64,000 nucleotides of DNA from an uncultured Cryomorphaceae bacterium (GCA_937120475.1 CAKZJV010000007.1:310001-374000), one strand, 5' to 3'. Positions 34,191 to 43,643 are shown, counted from the stretch's first letter. Made by a program: numbers and translations. Notes: generated from the letters alone by a model not told the origin.

Positions 34191-35600
34191 ATGAAGTACT
34201 GGATACAAACTTTAGCCCTTACCCTTACCACACTGGTGGCCACTGCCCAAAGTGATCTTACCCTTTACAATTTCAATGCTATCCCGCAGTCTATGCACGT
34301 TAACCCCGCTTACCCTCAGCAGACTAAGGTGTGGGTGGGCCTTCCGGTAATGTCGGGTTTGCATTTCCATTTTCACAATAATGGCTTTAAGCTGGTAGAT
34401 TTATTGGAAAGAGGTACTGACCCCAACGAGAATTTAGATAATATCATAAACAACCTGGACGATAAAAGTCACCTGGCCATTAGCCAGAATGTGGATTTGT
34501 TTGGGGTTGCTTTCCGGGTAGGTAATGGAATGTTTTCCGTAGGTGCCACGCAGGAGGTAGATATGCGTATGGATTACCCGGTGGATCTTTTAAAGGTGAT
34601 ACGCTATGGTAATGACCAGTACGTGGATCAATCCCTTAACGTAAGCCAGTTTGACTACGAAACGGTAGCCCGCACTAATTTTTATATGGGTTACCAGCAT
34701 TCATTGATGGAAGACAGGCTGAGTATTGGAGGCCGTCTGAGATACATTATCGGCCAGCAACATTCCTACGTGGAGCGGATGAACGCTGAGATCAATACCA
34801 GGGATAACGGTTTTGAGCTGGAAGTTAAAACGGATATTCTCATCCGTACAGCTGGAGTTTCCAGCGTTTTGGAAAATAGTTTTGGCGATAATATCATGGG
34901 AAATGTCATTCCTCAAAACTCGGGTTTTGGCCTGGATTTAGGAGGACATTATAAGATCAATGAAAATTGGGATGTTTCGGCCAGTGTGATAGACCTGGGT
35001 TTGATCAACTGGACGGCCAATACGCGTGATTACCGAAGCAATGGGGAGTTTGTGTACGATGGTATCGATGCTGATCTGGCGGATGATAATTTAGGTGATT
35101 CCTGGGAAAATACCCAGGACAGCCTCAGTGAAGCCTTTGACTTTAAAGAAACGGATGGGGAAAGCTATACCCGTTGGCTGAGCCCCCGTGTATTTTTAGG
35201 CGGTAATTATCACTTTAACGATAAACATGCCGTGGGGGCTTTGTATCACGGGCGTTTTTGGGATGGCGAATTGTTTCATGACGTAAGTTTCAATTACCAG
35301 GGCCGCTGGTCACGCACCTTTCAGTTTATTGCTTCTTATTCAATTATCAATCGTACTTACAATAACGTGGGCGCGGGTTTCTCCTTGAAAATGGGGCCCG
35401 TGCAACTCTATTTGCTATCCGATAATATTCTGGGGGCGATGATGTATGAAAATCTTCAGACCACCAACCTCAGGGTAGGCTTAAACCTTACTTTTTACGG
35501 CAAACGCAATAAAAAATCCACCGGAACCCAATTGGTAGATCCGATACCCGTGGAAGAACCCACACCAACGGTGCCCGATAGCGAAGACGGTGGTCAATAA
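34191..35600 (+). CDS. DUF5723 outer-membrane beta-barrel protein
   Basis: 469 residues with a signal peptide (LALTLTTLVATAQS). Typical DUF5723 lines include LYNFNAIPQSMHVNPAYPQQ near the start, SVGATQEVDMRM, FGLDLGGHYKINENWDVSASVIDLGLINW and SLKMGPVQLYLLSDNILG. After the last strand an extra Pro/Glu tail (DPIPVEEPTPTVPDSEDGGQ) extends into the periplasm or medium. It is the partner of the lipoprotein at 32663. Function of DUF5723 is unknown; PorV-type outer-membrane shuttles are structurally similar. Confidence 0.82.
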   Translation: MKYWIQTLALTLTTLVATAQSDLTLYNFNAIPQSMHVNPAYPQQTKVWVGLPVMSGLHFHFHNNGFKLVDLLERGTDPNENLDNIINNLDDKSHLAISQNVDLFGVAFRVGNGMFSVGATQEVDMRMDYPVDLLKVIRYGNDQYVDQSLNVSQFDYETVARTNFYMGYQHSLMEDRLSIGGRLRYIIGQQHSYVERMNAEINTRDNGFELEVKTDILIRTAGVSSVLENSFGDNIMGNVIPQNSGFGLDLGGHYKINENWDVSASVIDLGLINWTANTRDYRSNGEFVYDGIDADLADDNLGDSWENTQDSLSEAFDFKETDGESYTRWLSPRVFLGGNYHFNDKHAVGALYHGRFWDGELFHDVSFNYQGRWSRTFQFIASYSIINRTYNNVGAGFSLKMGPVQLYLLSDNILGAMMYENLQTTNLRVGLNLTFYGKRNKKSTGTQLVDPIPVEEPTPTVPDSEDGGQ

Positions 35601-35647
35601 ATGAATTTTTAAACTCGAACGAACACTTTTAACTAAATCAAGACACA

Positions 35648-36481
35648 ATGAAAAAAGTTGTATTAAAACCCTTTTTAATTGCTGCCCTTTTTGGTGTAGT
35701 GGCCTGTGAAGACGAAGACTTGCTCGGTCTTTCCAATGGCGATAGTGAACTGGCCCTGGGTGAATATTACATGGAGGCTGAAAGCGTGGTTTCATACCTC
35801 TATAACCTAGCCGACAAAGCGTATAACGATTCTACTTTTCAGGCGGGTGACTCTACTCAAATATGGGGTATTCCCATCGTTGCTACCCCAACTTCCGCTA
35901 TGGAAATACGTTTTGGGAACGGGATAACCGGTGACGATGGTATAACCCGTAAGGGATTGATCAAGGTGAATGAAAGCGGTAACTTTTCCTCCGGAGGAAG
36001 CCTGTCTTTCACTTTTGACAATTTCCGCATCGATGATCGCCAGGTGGGTAGTTCCAACACCACTATGAATGTGACCAACGTAAGTGCGGGTTCCTATACC
36101 ATCGGGGTTAATGATTTCGGTATCAATAACGAGTTCGACTACTCGGGTAACAAAAGCATTAACTGGCTGAGCGGCTTGGGTACTCCCGAAGACGACTCCG
36201 ATGACACCTACAACGTAGGAGGTACCTTTAGCGGTATGGAGATTGAGTCAGGAAACGGTATTTCGGGTACGGTTACCGAAGCCCTGCTTTACGATCGTAG
36301 CTGTGAGCACAGCGTGGTTGAAGGACTGGTTGATCTTAGCTTTACCGGGGATAGTATCAGTGCTACCGGTGGCTCTATCGACTTTCAAAAGAACGATGGT
36401 TGTAGCAACGTAGTTGTTATTACCATTACCACCGAAAACGGAGGGAATCTTACTTTCCCCAAAACATTTAACGGCTTCTAA
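35648..36481 (+). CDS. Hypothetical lipoprotein, beta-rich
   Basis: 277 residues with a signal and lipobox (FGVVAC, Cys20) followed by an acidic linker (EDEDLLG). The mature protein is Gly/Ser/Thr/Asn-rich and strand-rich (FTFDNFRIDDRQV, IDFQKNDGC), with two Cys near the end. No known domain was recognised. It follows the DUF5723 gene by 47 bases in the same direction and is probably the third product of that operon. It ends 12 bases from the convergent rarA gene. Confidence 0.7.
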   Translation: MKKVVLKPFLIAALFGVVACEDEDLLGLSNGDSELALGEYYMEAESVVSYLYNLADKAYNDSTFQAGDSTQIWGIPIVATPTSAMEIRFGNGITGDDGITRKGLIKVNESGNFSSGGSLSFTFDNFRIDDRQVGSSNTTMNVTNVSAGSYTIGVNDFGINNEFDYSGNKSINWLSGLGTPEDDSDDTYNVGGTFSGMEIESGNGISGTVTEALLYDRSCEHSVVEGLVDLSFTGDSISATGGSIDFQKNDGCSNVVVITITTENGGNLTFPKTFNGF

Positions 36482-36493
36482 AAAAACAGATCC

Positions 36494-37765
36494 TCAATAC
36501 TTATACTTGGGCCAGCGGGTTTTTAAAAACTCCCTGGCCCTTTTTTCTTTCTCGTTATTACCGGGGTTGTAAAATGATGCCCCGCTGATTTCGGAGGGTA
36601 AAAATTCCTGATCTGCAAAATTACCTTCATAGGCGTGTGCGTATTGATAGTCTTTGCCATAACCCAGTTCCTTCATTAGTTGGGTAGGAGCATTCCGAAT
36701 GGGCAGGGGTACACCCAAATCTCCACTTTTACGAACTTCTTGCTGTGCTTTATTAATAGCCTCATAGCTGGCGTTACTTTTGGGTGAGGTAGCCAGGTAA
36801 ACCACGCATTGGGATAAAATGATGCGTCCTTCCGGCCAGCCTATTTTTTCCACCGCTTCAAAGGTGGCATTGGCTAGCAGTAAAGCGTTGGGATTGGCGA
36901 GGCCAATATCTTCGGAAGCCAGGATGAGTAACCTGCGGGCAATGAACTTGGGATCTTCTCCACCTTCAATCATTCGCGCCAGCCAATATACTCCGGCATT
37001 GGGGTCGCTACCCCGGATGGATTTTATAAAGGCCGAAATGATATCGTAATGCTGCTCCCCGTTTTTGTCGTAAAAGGCCGGGCGGTTTTTTAGAATCTTC
37101 TCCACCTCATCATTGGTCACACGGGCACCTTCCTCCAGATTTCCGGCTATCAACTCGAGGGTGTTGAGCAGCTTGCGTGCATCACCTCCGGAGAAACGAA
37201 AAAGAGCTTCTTTTTCAGCTACTTCCAGCTTTTTATCGATAAGCCACTTGTCCTCAATAAGTGCCCTTTGCAGCATGGTATCCAAATCTTCCTTGCGAAG
37301 GGCTTTAAGGGTATAAACCTGACAGCGCGACAAAAGGGCAGAGATTACCTCAAAACTTGGATTCTCAGTGGTTGCCCCAATCAGGGTTACGGTACCTTTT
37401 TCCACGGCACCCAATAAACTATCCTGCTGAGATTTGCTGAAGCGGTGAATCTCATCAATAAAAAGTATTGGGGTTTGACCTTGAGCAAATAAACCCTGGC
37501 CCTCGGCTTTTTGGATAACCTCACGAACTTCCTTAACGCCTGAATTAATGGCGCTTAAGGTGAAAAAAGGCCGGCCGGAATACTTGGCGATGAGTCCCGC
37601 CAAGGTGGTTTTTCCCACTCCGGGTGGGCCCCAGAAAATGAGGGAAGGAACTATTTTTCGTTCCAGCAGTTTTCTTAATGAACCCTCTTTTCCAACCAGT
37701 TCTTCCTGACCGATAAATTCATCAAAATTTTTAGGTCGCATACGTTCTGCCAGTGGAGTGGCCAT
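36494..37765 (-). CDS. rarA: Replication-associated recombination protein A
   Basis: 423 residues from ATG 37765 (an upstream TTG gives three more). AAA+ ATPase with Walker [12 protein letters not shown], Walker [11 protein letters not shown], sensor 1 [10 protein letters not shown] and the C-terminal MgsA-type tetramerisation region including [20 protein letters not shown]. RarA (MgsA) acts on stalled forks and collapsed ends in the cytoplasm. It is divergent from the rhomboid gene 47 bases away. Confidence 0.93.
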   Translation of the reverse strand: MATPLAERMRPKNFDEFIGQEELVGKEGSLRKLLERKIVPSLIFWGPPGVGKTTLAGLIAKYSGRPFFTLSAINSGVKEVREVIQKAEGQGLFAQGQTPILFIDEIHRFSKSQQDSLLGAVEKGTVTLIGATTENPSFEVISALLSRCQVYTLKALRKEDLDTMLQRALIEDKWLIDKKLEVAEKEALFRFSGGDARKLLNTLELIAGNLEEGARVTNDEVEKILKNRPAFYDKNGEQHYDIISAFIKSIRGSDPNAGVYWLARMIEGGEDPKFIARRLLILASEDIGLANPNALLLANATFEAVEKIGWPEGRIILSQCVVYLATSPKSNASYEAINKAQQEVRKSGDLGVPLPIRNAPTQLMKELGYGKDYQYAHAYEGNFADQEFLPSEISGASFYNPGNNEKEKRAREFLKTRWPKYKY

Positions 37766-37812
37766 AGTGCACAATTTTTGAGAGGGTAAAAGTAGTACAT
37801 TTAAAAGCGGAT

Positions 37813-38562
37813 ATGAGTTTACTAAGGCCCGGCAGAAGTTATGATGACCAGTTCATTCCCCAGGAAAAGGGACTGGGGTTTTTATTGAAACCCTTCATGT
37901 TTGTGGTGCTTCTGTGGATCATTTTTTGGGTGGATTACCGCTATGATCTGGAACTTTTTCACCTGGGTATTTATCCGAATGATTGGAGCGGATTAAAGGG
38001 CGTAGTGTTTTCACCTGTCATACACGGGAGTCTTCAACACCTTACCAATAATACCATTCCGGTATTGGTACTGGGTGCTTCACTTTACTATTTCTATCCG
38101 CGTGTTGCCAATTTTATAGTGATTGTTTCATGGGTAATAAGTGGCCTGATTGTATGGTTTATCGGTCGTGAAAGCTACCATATAGGGGCCTCCAGCCTCA
38201 TTTATGCGTTGGCCGGATTTATTTTCCTCAGCGGCATACTCCGTAAACAAGCCAACCTTTTAACTCTTTCACTATTAGTGGTATTTGTATATGGCAGCCT
38301 GGTGTGGGGTGTTTTACCGATTGACGAGCAGGTAAGCTGGGAAGCCCATTTGGCAGGAGCCTTCAGTGGGTTTGCACTGGCTTTTCACTTCCGGAACTTA
38401 GGCCCGGCCCAAAAAGTGAAAAGATACAGTTGGGAACTTGAAGATGAGGAAGAAGAAGAGGATGACTTGATTGGTGATGCCTGGAAAAATTACTCAGGCG
38501 AGCATTCCGTAATTTATTACTACAAACCCAAAGAAGATGATGAGCAAAACCAAAAGGATTAG
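37813..38562 (+). CDS. Rhomboid family intramembrane serine protease
   Basis: 249 residues with six membrane segments. Catalytic Ser127 lies in GASSLIY and His179 in WEAHLAG. HGSLQHLTNN supplies the conserved His/Asn helix. An acidic C-terminal tail (EDEEEEEDDLIG) ends the protein. Rhomboids cleave membrane proteins within helices. It overlaps the next gene by 26 bases. A second, different rhomboid is encoded at 54785. Confidence 0.9.
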   Translation: MSLLRPGRSYDDQFIPQEKGLGFLLKPFMFVVLLWIIFWVDYRYDLELFHLGIYPNDWSGLKGVVFSPVIHGSLQHLTNNTIPVLVLGASLYYFYPRVANFIVIVSWVISGLIVWFIGRESYHIGASSLIYALAGFIFLSGILRKQANLLTLSLLVVFVYGSLVWGVLPIDEQVSWEAHLAGAFSGFALAFHFRNLGPAQKVKRYSWELEDEEEEEDDLIGDAWKNYSGEHSVIYYYKPKEDDEQNQKD

Positions 38563-39037
38563 TCTCCTTTTATTGGTATGCCTTTCCACCCTGGCATCGG
38601 CCCAACAATACCTCTACATAAAAAAGAAGGGGGAATTACCAGCTGAAAGACTTAAAGTGGGTGATCCTGTAAAACTCCGCACTGCGGATGGTGAGGACTG
38701 GATAAAAGGCAATATTCAAAAAATTGCGGTAAAATCCATTACCTTCAATAACCAGGTTTATCCTCTTAAGAATGTGGCCGGAATCCGCACCTATAATTCG
38801 CTAGTAAAGATTACCGGAACTGCCCTTTGGGTTGGAGGAACACTTTTTACGGGCATTGCCCTTACTAATCGCCTGATTAATGATGACCGGCCGGTATTAT
38901 TTCCAGGGCAAATTATTTTTGGTGCAGCCATGGTTTCGGGCGGATTATTGGTAAACTGGTTGTCGCGCAATACCTATAAAACCTCAAATGGGTATTATTG
39001 GGAAGTTATTGATTTGAATAAGGAGTACATTGAATAA
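38537..39037 (+). CDS. Hypothetical membrane-associated protein
   Basis: 166 residues with a signal peptide (LLLLVCLSTLASAQQ). The first half is a small beta-rich, basic domain (LKVGDPVKLRTADGEDWIKGNIQKI), and the second has two hydrophobic segments (LWVGGTLFTGIALT, IIFGAAMVSGGLLV). It starts inside the rhomboid tail (26-base overlap) and its end overlaps the oxidoreductase start, so the three form a tight operon. Function unknown; translational coupling with the rhomboid hints at a partner or substrate. Confidence 0.7.
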   Translation: MMSKTKRISLLLLVCLSTLASAQQYLYIKKKGELPAERLKVGDPVKLRTADGEDWIKGNIQKIAVKSITFNNQVYPLKNVAGIRTYNSLVKITGTALWVGGTLFTGIALTNRLINDDRPVLFPGQIIFGAAMVSGGLLVNWLSRNTYKTSNGYYWEVIDLNKEYIE

Positions 39038-39683
39038 AACTGCGGTAGTAATAGGAGCAACTGGCCTCATCGGAGCACAGCTTTTGGAAAAGCTGCTCCG
39101 TGATGAACGGTACCAGGATGTTTGGGTTTTGGCGCGTAGGAGTACCGGAATAGAACATCCTAAATTAAAGGAGAAGATTGGTGATTTGCTGGATGATGCC
39201 TTCTGGAAGTTTGAAATTGCTGTGGACGATGTTTTTTGCTGTATTGGTACTACCCAGGCCAAAACCTCGGATATGCAGCTATACAAGAGCATAGATTACG
39301 GGGTACCGCTGCAGGTGGCCCATTGGGGACTTAAGAACGGTATGCAGAAGTACCTGGTGATCAGCTCCATGGGAGCCAATAAAAAAAGCCGGATTTTTTA
39401 CAGCCGTATTAAGGGCCAAATGGAGGATGCACTCCGCAAAATGGCTATCCCCAGGTTGTACCTTCTGCGACCATCCCTGTTATTGGGTAATCGTAATGAA
39501 TTCAGAATGGGCGAGGCCCTGGGAAAGTTTTTCACGCGAGTATTCTCTCCGCTTATTCCGGCAAAATATAAAGGCATACAAGCCGAAACCGTGGCTTCAG
39601 CTATGATTAACCTTGCCAACTCAACCGCTGATAGCGTAGTTTATGAATCAGATGAACTGCGTTCACTGGGTTCAGAGTCCTGA
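39030..39683 (+). CDS. NAD(P)H-binding oxidoreductase (TIP30/HTATIP2-like)
   Basis: 217 residues starting at TTG 39030, overlapping the previous stop. A Rossmann motif VVIGATGLIGAQLLEKLL opens the protein, as in atypical short-chain dehydrogenases. VISSMGANKKSRIFYSRIKGQMEDAL contains the Ser and Tyr-x3-Lys-like region (YSRIK) of the family. Substrate unknown. Its last 43 bases overlap the convergent HdeD-family gene, an arrangement that may affect expression of both. Confidence 0.8.
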   Translation: MNKTAVVIGATGLIGAQLLEKLLRDERYQDVWVLARRSTGIEHPKLKEKIGDLLDDAFWKFEIAVDDVFCCIGTTQAKTSDMQLYKSIDYGVPLQVAHWGLKNGMQKYLVISSMGANKKSRIFYSRIKGQMEDALRKMAIPRLYLLRPSLLLGNRNEFRMGEALGKFFTRVFSPLIPAKYKGIQAETVASAMINLANSTADSVVYESDELRSLGSES

Positions 39684-40240
39684 ACCTCTTTTTGCACTGC
39701 TTCTTTGGGGTTCACCGCATCGGGAATCTTTCGAAAACGGAAAGAATAATAAATGATGAAGATGCCCAGAACCAGGCTGTAAAAGCCTACCAGGTAATTC
39801 AAAGTGTCCAGGCTATCGAAGGGATTGAAAATAATGAGTCCGGCAAAGATCAAGCTAATGCCTCCGTTTACCAGAAAGACCAGTTTGTTGCCTTTGGCTC
39901 TTACAGCCGCTATAAACTGCGCCAGTCCCATTACGGCCGCCCAACCACCAATGGCATAGGTAAATATCTGAATGGAGGAACTGACATAGAGTAAAATCAG
40001 CGCTCCGAGAATCAGTTGTAATAAACCCAGGAAAAATAGTAATGTCCAGGCCTTGCCACTTTTTCGGGCTATAAGGGCTGCAATAGCCACCGCCAGGCCG
40101 AATACCAATAAGATGAGACCAAGAAACTGAACCAGGTCGGCCAGCTTAAAGTCTTCAATGAAAAGGGAGAGGCACCCCAAAACGATCAGGAAAATACCTT
40201 GTATGGCCAGTATCCACCATTTTTTGCGCAGAGCATTCAT
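39641..40240 (-). CDS. HdeD family membrane protein (DUF308)
   Basis: 199 residues with six hydrophobic segments in pairs (ILAIQGIFLIVLGCLSL, LIFAGLIIFNPFDSL), the internal repeat of DUF308. The C-terminal cytoplasmic tail is charged. Role unknown; HdeD is linked to acid or general stress in enterics. It overlaps the end of the TIP30-like gene (39641-39683), convergently. Confidence 0.8.
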   Translation of the reverse strand: MNALRKKWWILAIQGIFLIVLGCLSLFIEDFKLADLVQFLGLILLVFGLAVAIAALIARKSGKAWTLLFFLGLLQLILGALILLYVSSSIQIFTYAIGGWAAVMGLAQFIAAVRAKGNKLVFLVNGGISLIFAGLIIFNPFDSLDTLNYLVGFYSLVLGIFIIYYSFRFRKIPDAVNPKEAVQKEVQDSEPSERSSSDS

Positions 40241-40283
40241 TCAGTTTGTGTTTCCGTTGATAACCGAAAAATACTGAAATTGC

Positions 40284-41045
40284 TCAGAATTTCTCAAAAA
40301 CACCCAACCCAAACAGGGCAAAATCATAACGCACGGGGTCGTATGCGTTCATTTCCCTCAGTTGTTGGTCCAGCTCTTCCACCGCCTTCCAGTCATTGGC
40401 TTTTCGTTTCAAAATGCCCAGTTTACGGGCTACCCTTCCGGAGTGTACATCCAGCGGACAGGAAAGCAGGGCAGGGGAAATAGAGTTCCATATTCCGAAA
40501 TCGATACCGTCATCAGGCCTTACCATCCACCTTAAAAACATATTGAGGCGTTTGCAGGCTGAATTGGCAAAGGGGTCTGACACGTGTTTGCGGGTTCGGG
40601 GCAAGTGTTCCAGGCTGAAAAATCGATATCGGAAACGCCCCAGCGCGTATTTCATGGTATGCTCATCAACCTGCGGTACAAAAAGCTGTTCCAAACCACC
40701 GGGTTCGCTATAAATACTTTTGAGGCTGGTGAGAAAGTAACAAAGGTCATCGTAATTGAAGGTGCGATGCACAAAACCCTTAAACCGCTTTAAATCCGAA
40801 GCCTTATGGTGAATTACAAAGTCGTAAGGAGCGTTGTCCATAAGTTCAAGTAACCGTTCACTGTTGCGGATAATGGTAGTGCGTTGACCCCAGGCAATGG
40901 TGGCGGTCAATAAACCGCTGATCTCAATGTCCGCTTTATAGGTAAAGCGATGAGGAATTTGAATAGGGTCACTATCAATGAAAGCAGGATTGCAATATTC
41001 CAGGTATTTACTTTCGAGAAAGCTTTTGAGCTCTTCAATTTTCAT
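40284..41045 (-). CDS. TIGR02757 family protein
   Basis: 253 residues, full length for the family. It starts KSFLESKYLEYCNPAFIDSDPIQIPHRFT and includes LLTATIAWGQRTTIIRNSERLL, RFKGFVHRTFNYDDL and a conserved C-terminal YDPVRYDFALFGLGVF block. This Bacteroidota-typical family has no established function; it shows weak helix-hairpin-helix-like features recalling DNA glycosylases (FLRWMVR...HSGRVARKLG). Soluble cytoplasmic. Nothing in the neighbourhood fixes its role. Confidence 0.85.
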   Translation of the reverse strand: MKIEELKSFLESKYLEYCNPAFIDSDPIQIPHRFTYKADIEISGLLTATIAWGQRTTIIRNSERLLELMDNAPYDFVIHHKASDLKRFKGFVHRTFNYDDLCYFLTSLKSIYSEPGGLEQLFVPQVDEHTMKYALGRFRYRFFSLEHLPRTRKHVSDPFANSACKRLNMFLRWMVRPDDGIDFGIWNSISPALLSCPLDVHSGRVARKLGILKRKANDWKAVEELDQQLREMNAYDPVRYDFALFGLGVFEKF

Positions 41046-41081
41046 GAGTAAAATAGGGCAGGGGTATTTTTAAGAATGTTT

Positions 41082-41465
41082 CTAATCAAAACAACTGCCT
41101 TTGCAATTGCAGGTTTCTCCGGCCATAACATAACGTACCCGCTTTGCATCGTACTGAAGCATAAGACTGTAGGAGACCTGTTTGCCCCCATTTGAAATAA
41201 GGGTTTTAACCGCATAATAATTGTTTTGACCCACGGAGCGCAATTTAAAGGAACCGAAAACCACCGGACCCTTCAATTCCATAGTATTGACCACGTAGTT
41301 TTTAAATTCCTGTTCGGCAATACGAATGAATTCATTTCCTGAGTAGTAACCGATGGCATGCGTTTCGAAGATATTTGTTTTCTCGGCTATCCCGAGCCTG
41401 GAGGAAGGGTAAGCCAACAGGATAGGAATCAGAAGAAAAAACTGGCTAAAAAGGAAACTTTTCAT
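41082..41465 (-). CDS. Hypothetical secreted protein
   Basis: 127 residues from ATG 41465; an upstream TTG is unlikely because the ATG begins the signal peptide (FLFSQFFLLIPILLAYPSS). The mature part is a small mixed alpha/beta protein (FIRIAEQEFKNYVVNTMEL) ending with CNCKGSCFD, a three-Cys tail that could bind metal or form disulfides. No family recognised. It lies 36 bases upstream of the TIGR02757 start on the same strand. Confidence 0.65.
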   Translation of the reverse strand: MKSFLFSQFFLLIPILLAYPSSRLGIAEKTNIFETHAIGYYSGNEFIRIAEQEFKNYVVNTMELKGPVVFGSFKLRSVGQNNYYAVKTLISNGGKQVSYSLMLQYDAKRVRYVMAGETCNCKGSCFD

Positions 41466-41515
41466 GAAGCGGAGCCTTTGCAGAACCGAATATATCAATT
41501 TTAAAGCTTGCGGAT

Positions 41516-42265
41516 TTATTGTCCGCCTAGCATCTGCCTCACTTTTTCCAGGTCTTCGGCTGTATCCACCGCCACACTTTGTGAATGGGTTATTCCCAAA
41601 CGTATTTTACGGCCATTCTCCAGCCAGCGGTTTTGCTCCAGTGATTCAGCCCGCTCCAATGAAGTTTGTGACAGGGCTGAAAACTCGCGTAGTGCATTTT
41701 GCGTAAAACCGTACATCCCGAGGTGGCGGTAGAAAGTATGGTGATCCGCCCATCTTTCTTTAGGGTGATCCCGCAGAAAGGGAATTACCGAACGACTGAA
41801 ATATAAAGCGTCCCGGTTATGATCTAAAACCACAAAAACACCGGTGTTTTCCGTCAACTCTCCGGCCTCTTTTACCGGAATTACCAATGAGGACATTTCC
41901 ACGCGGGGATCATCAAAACAAGCACTCAACTGAACTATCTGTTCCGGGTTCAAAAGGGGTTCATCTCCTTGAATATTGATTACAATGTCCGGCTCATCTT
42001 TTTTAGTCAGTATCCATTTTTCCATCGCCTCGAGGCAGCGATTGGTGCCGGTGTTGTGTTCTCCGGTCATGATTACCTCACCACCAAATTCCATTACCGC
42101 TTTTTCGATCCGATGGTCATCAGTAGCCACCACTACGTTTGTAAGGGCCTTACGGGCTTGCTCGTAAACTCTCTCAATCATGGTTTTACCGGCAATATCC
42201 ATCAGCGGTTTTCCTTGTAAACGTGATGAGCCGTAACGGGCAGGAATAATACCAAGTATATTCAT
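41516..42265 (-). CDS. kdsB: 3-deoxy-manno-octulosonate cytidylyltransferase
   Basis: 249 residues, family length. It opens IPARYGSSRLQGKPL, the nucleotide-binding motif, and has DEPDIVINIQGDEPLLNPEQI, the KdsB core. It activates Kdo with CTP for lipid A-core synthesis in the cytoplasm. It is a single gene with a strong terminator upstream (42293), so it has its own promoter. Confidence 0.95.
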   Translation of the reverse strand: MNILGIIPARYGSSRLQGKPLMDIAGKTMIERVYEQARKALTNVVVATDDHRIEKAVMEFGGEVIMTGEHNTGTNRCLEAMEKWILTKKDEPDIVINIQGDEPLLNPEQIVQLSACFDDPRVEMSSLVIPVKEAGELTENTGVFVVLDHNRDALYFSRSVIPFLRDHPKERWADHHTFYRHLGMYGFTQNALREFSALSQTSLERAESLEQNRWLENGRKIRLGITHSQSVAVDTAEDLEKVRQMLGGQ

Positions 42266-42292
42266 AAAGGTGGTTTTGCCGCTCCTAATATA

Positions 42293-42322
42293 AAAAAGCC
42301 ACCGACTAGTCGGTGGCTTTTT
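42293..42322 (-). terminator. Strong palindromic terminator
   Basis: AAAAAGCCACCGACT and AGTCGGTGGCTTTTT form a perfect hairpin of about 15 pairs with A-runs and T-runs on both sides. It lies just after the PfpI-family stop (42341, minus) and before kdsB. It would terminate in either direction. Confidence 0.9.
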
Positions 42323-42340
42323 ATTCTTGTGCGGGGGTTT

Positions 42341-42901
42341 TTAAACCGTTTGCTCTTCGTGCTTACCCTCGCAAAATTCTTCCAACACTTTAGCATTAAA
42401 GGCAGGCAGATCTTCAGGTGAACGGCTGGTTACCAGTCCTTCATCCACAACTACTTCCTCATCAACCCAATTGGCTCCGGCATTTTGAATATCGGTTTTA
42501 ATGCTGGCAAAGGAAGTTACCTTGCGGCCCTTCAGTACACCGGCTTCCGCTAACATCCACGGAGCATGACAAATGGCGGCTACTGGTTTATGCTGATCGA
42601 AAAAATCGCGGACAAACTTTACCGCTTTTCCATTTCGCCTCAAAAGATCGGGGTTGATTACTCCACCCGGTAATAGTAAACTGTTGTAGTCGCTGGCCGA
42701 TACTTCCTCTATCGACTTATCTACTTCCACTTCCTGGCCCCAGTTTCCATCTTTCCAACTGCGGATAGTGCCATTCTTCAATGATATGATATGAACCGTG
42801 GCACCTTCTGTTTCAACGGCTTTGCGAGGTTCTGTAAGTTCTACTTCTTCAAATCCATCAGTAGCTAGTAAGGCTACTTTTCGGTTGTCTAATAATCCCA
42901 T
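42341..42901 (-). CDS. DJ-1/PfpI family protein (YhbO-like)
   Basis: 186 residues. The nucleophile elbow AAICHAPWML carries Cys and the neighbouring His, LLLPGGVINPDLLR holds the conserved PGG, and TSRSPEDLPAF closes the fold. Members act as glyoxalases, proteases or deglycases under stress; activity is not proved here. It begins a run of stress-type genes (PA2169-family, RhoN-type, photolyase). Confidence 0.88.
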   Translation of the reverse strand: MGLLDNRKVALLATDGFEEVELTEPRKAVETEGATVHIISLKNGTIRSWKDGNWGQEVEVDKSIEEVSASDYNSLLLPGGVINPDLLRRNGKAVKFVRDFFDQHKPVAAICHAPWMLAEAGVLKGRKVTSFASIKTDIQNAGANWVDEEVVVDEGLVTSRSPEDLPAFNAKVLEEFCEGKHEEQTV

Positions 42902-42936
42902 GTTCTGTTTTGTATTTATTGATTTTAATTTATTGA

Positions 42937-43377
42937 TTATGCCAGGGCTTCCAACTTTTTAATCTGTTGCAAACTATTTCGGATAGAATGCAGATGGTTG
43001 GATAACACCTTTTTATGATTTGGGCTCAGGATCAAATTTTCTACGGCTTCGGTGTATTCACTTATGGCGTATTCCTCGCCACGTTCACACTCCTTTAACA
43101 CAGCCGTATCATCATTCAGCGATAATTTTTCGCGAATATTCATCCAGGCCCGGTGAGCATCGCCTTCCAGGGTAGTCCCCTTATCGGGCTTTACCTCCAG
43201 ATCGGCCAGTATATCCTTTATATCGTGCCCAAAGCGATAGCGCTCCTCGGCACTATTTTGGTAAAATTGTTTCAGGTCAGGATCTGCGGTGTTCTCCGAA
43301 GCCTGTTTATAGCCCTTCTCGGCATCGTAATTCCTCTTTAATAAGAGGTTCAACTGTTTTTGTGCGGTATTTTCCAT
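42937..43377 (-). CDS. PA2169 family four-helix-bundle protein (DUF2383)
   Basis: 146 residues, all helical. It contains NLLLKRNYDAEKGYKQASENTADPDLKQFYQNSAEER, the repeated ferritin-like helices of this family. The family fold is known to resemble ferritin, but metal-binding residues are not fully conserved. Soluble. It is 35 bases upstream of the PfpI-family gene on the same strand. Probable stress-storage role, unproven. Confidence 0.88.
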   Translation of the reverse strand: MENTAQKQLNLLLKRNYDAEKGYKQASENTADPDLKQFYQNSAEERYRFGHDIKDILADLEVKPDKGTTLEGDAHRAWMNIREKLSLNDDTAVLKECERGEEYAISEYTEAVENLILSPNHKKVLSNHLHSIRNSLQQIKKLEALA

Positions 43378-43394
43378 ATTTCTTATTTAAGTCC

Positions 43395-43643
43395 TTAATT
43401 TTCAATTCCATCGTTACGTAAAGCTTCAATAAGCTCACTTTTATTCATTTTGCTGCGCCCTTCAATACCTACTTTTTGAGCTTGTTGGTATAATTCCTTC
43501 TTGGTGCGGTTTTCATATTTCTTTCCGCCACCCTCATCCTTGGAGTTGGCAATGCGCGCGGCTTTTTCCTTACTCATTCCCTGGTCGCGCAAGGCTTCAT
43601 ATTGATCTTCATTTTTAATACGGTTCATTTCCTTATCAGGCAT
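43395..43643 (-). CDS. Small basic RhoN/DUF7218-like protein
   Basis: 82 residues from ATG 43643 (a much longer frame to 43844 overlaps the photolyase region and is unlikely). It reads EALRDQGMSKEKAARIANSKD, then KYENRTKKELYQQAQKVGIEG and MNKSELIEALRN, a Rho-N-like helix pair found in small DNA-binding proteins. Charged and soluble. It is divergent from the photolyase, whose start is 66 bases away; probably stress-induced. Confidence 0.75.
   Translation of the reverse strand: MPDKEMNRIKNEDQYEALRDQGMSKEKAARIANSKDEGGGKKYENRTKKELYQQAQKVGIEGRSKMNKSELIEALRNDGIEN

Noticed and set aside
39641-39683. Convergent overlap of the TIP30-like and HdeD genes as a mis-annotation
   Set aside because: Both frames keep family-like sequence up to the overlap, so a genuine 3' overlap is more likely.
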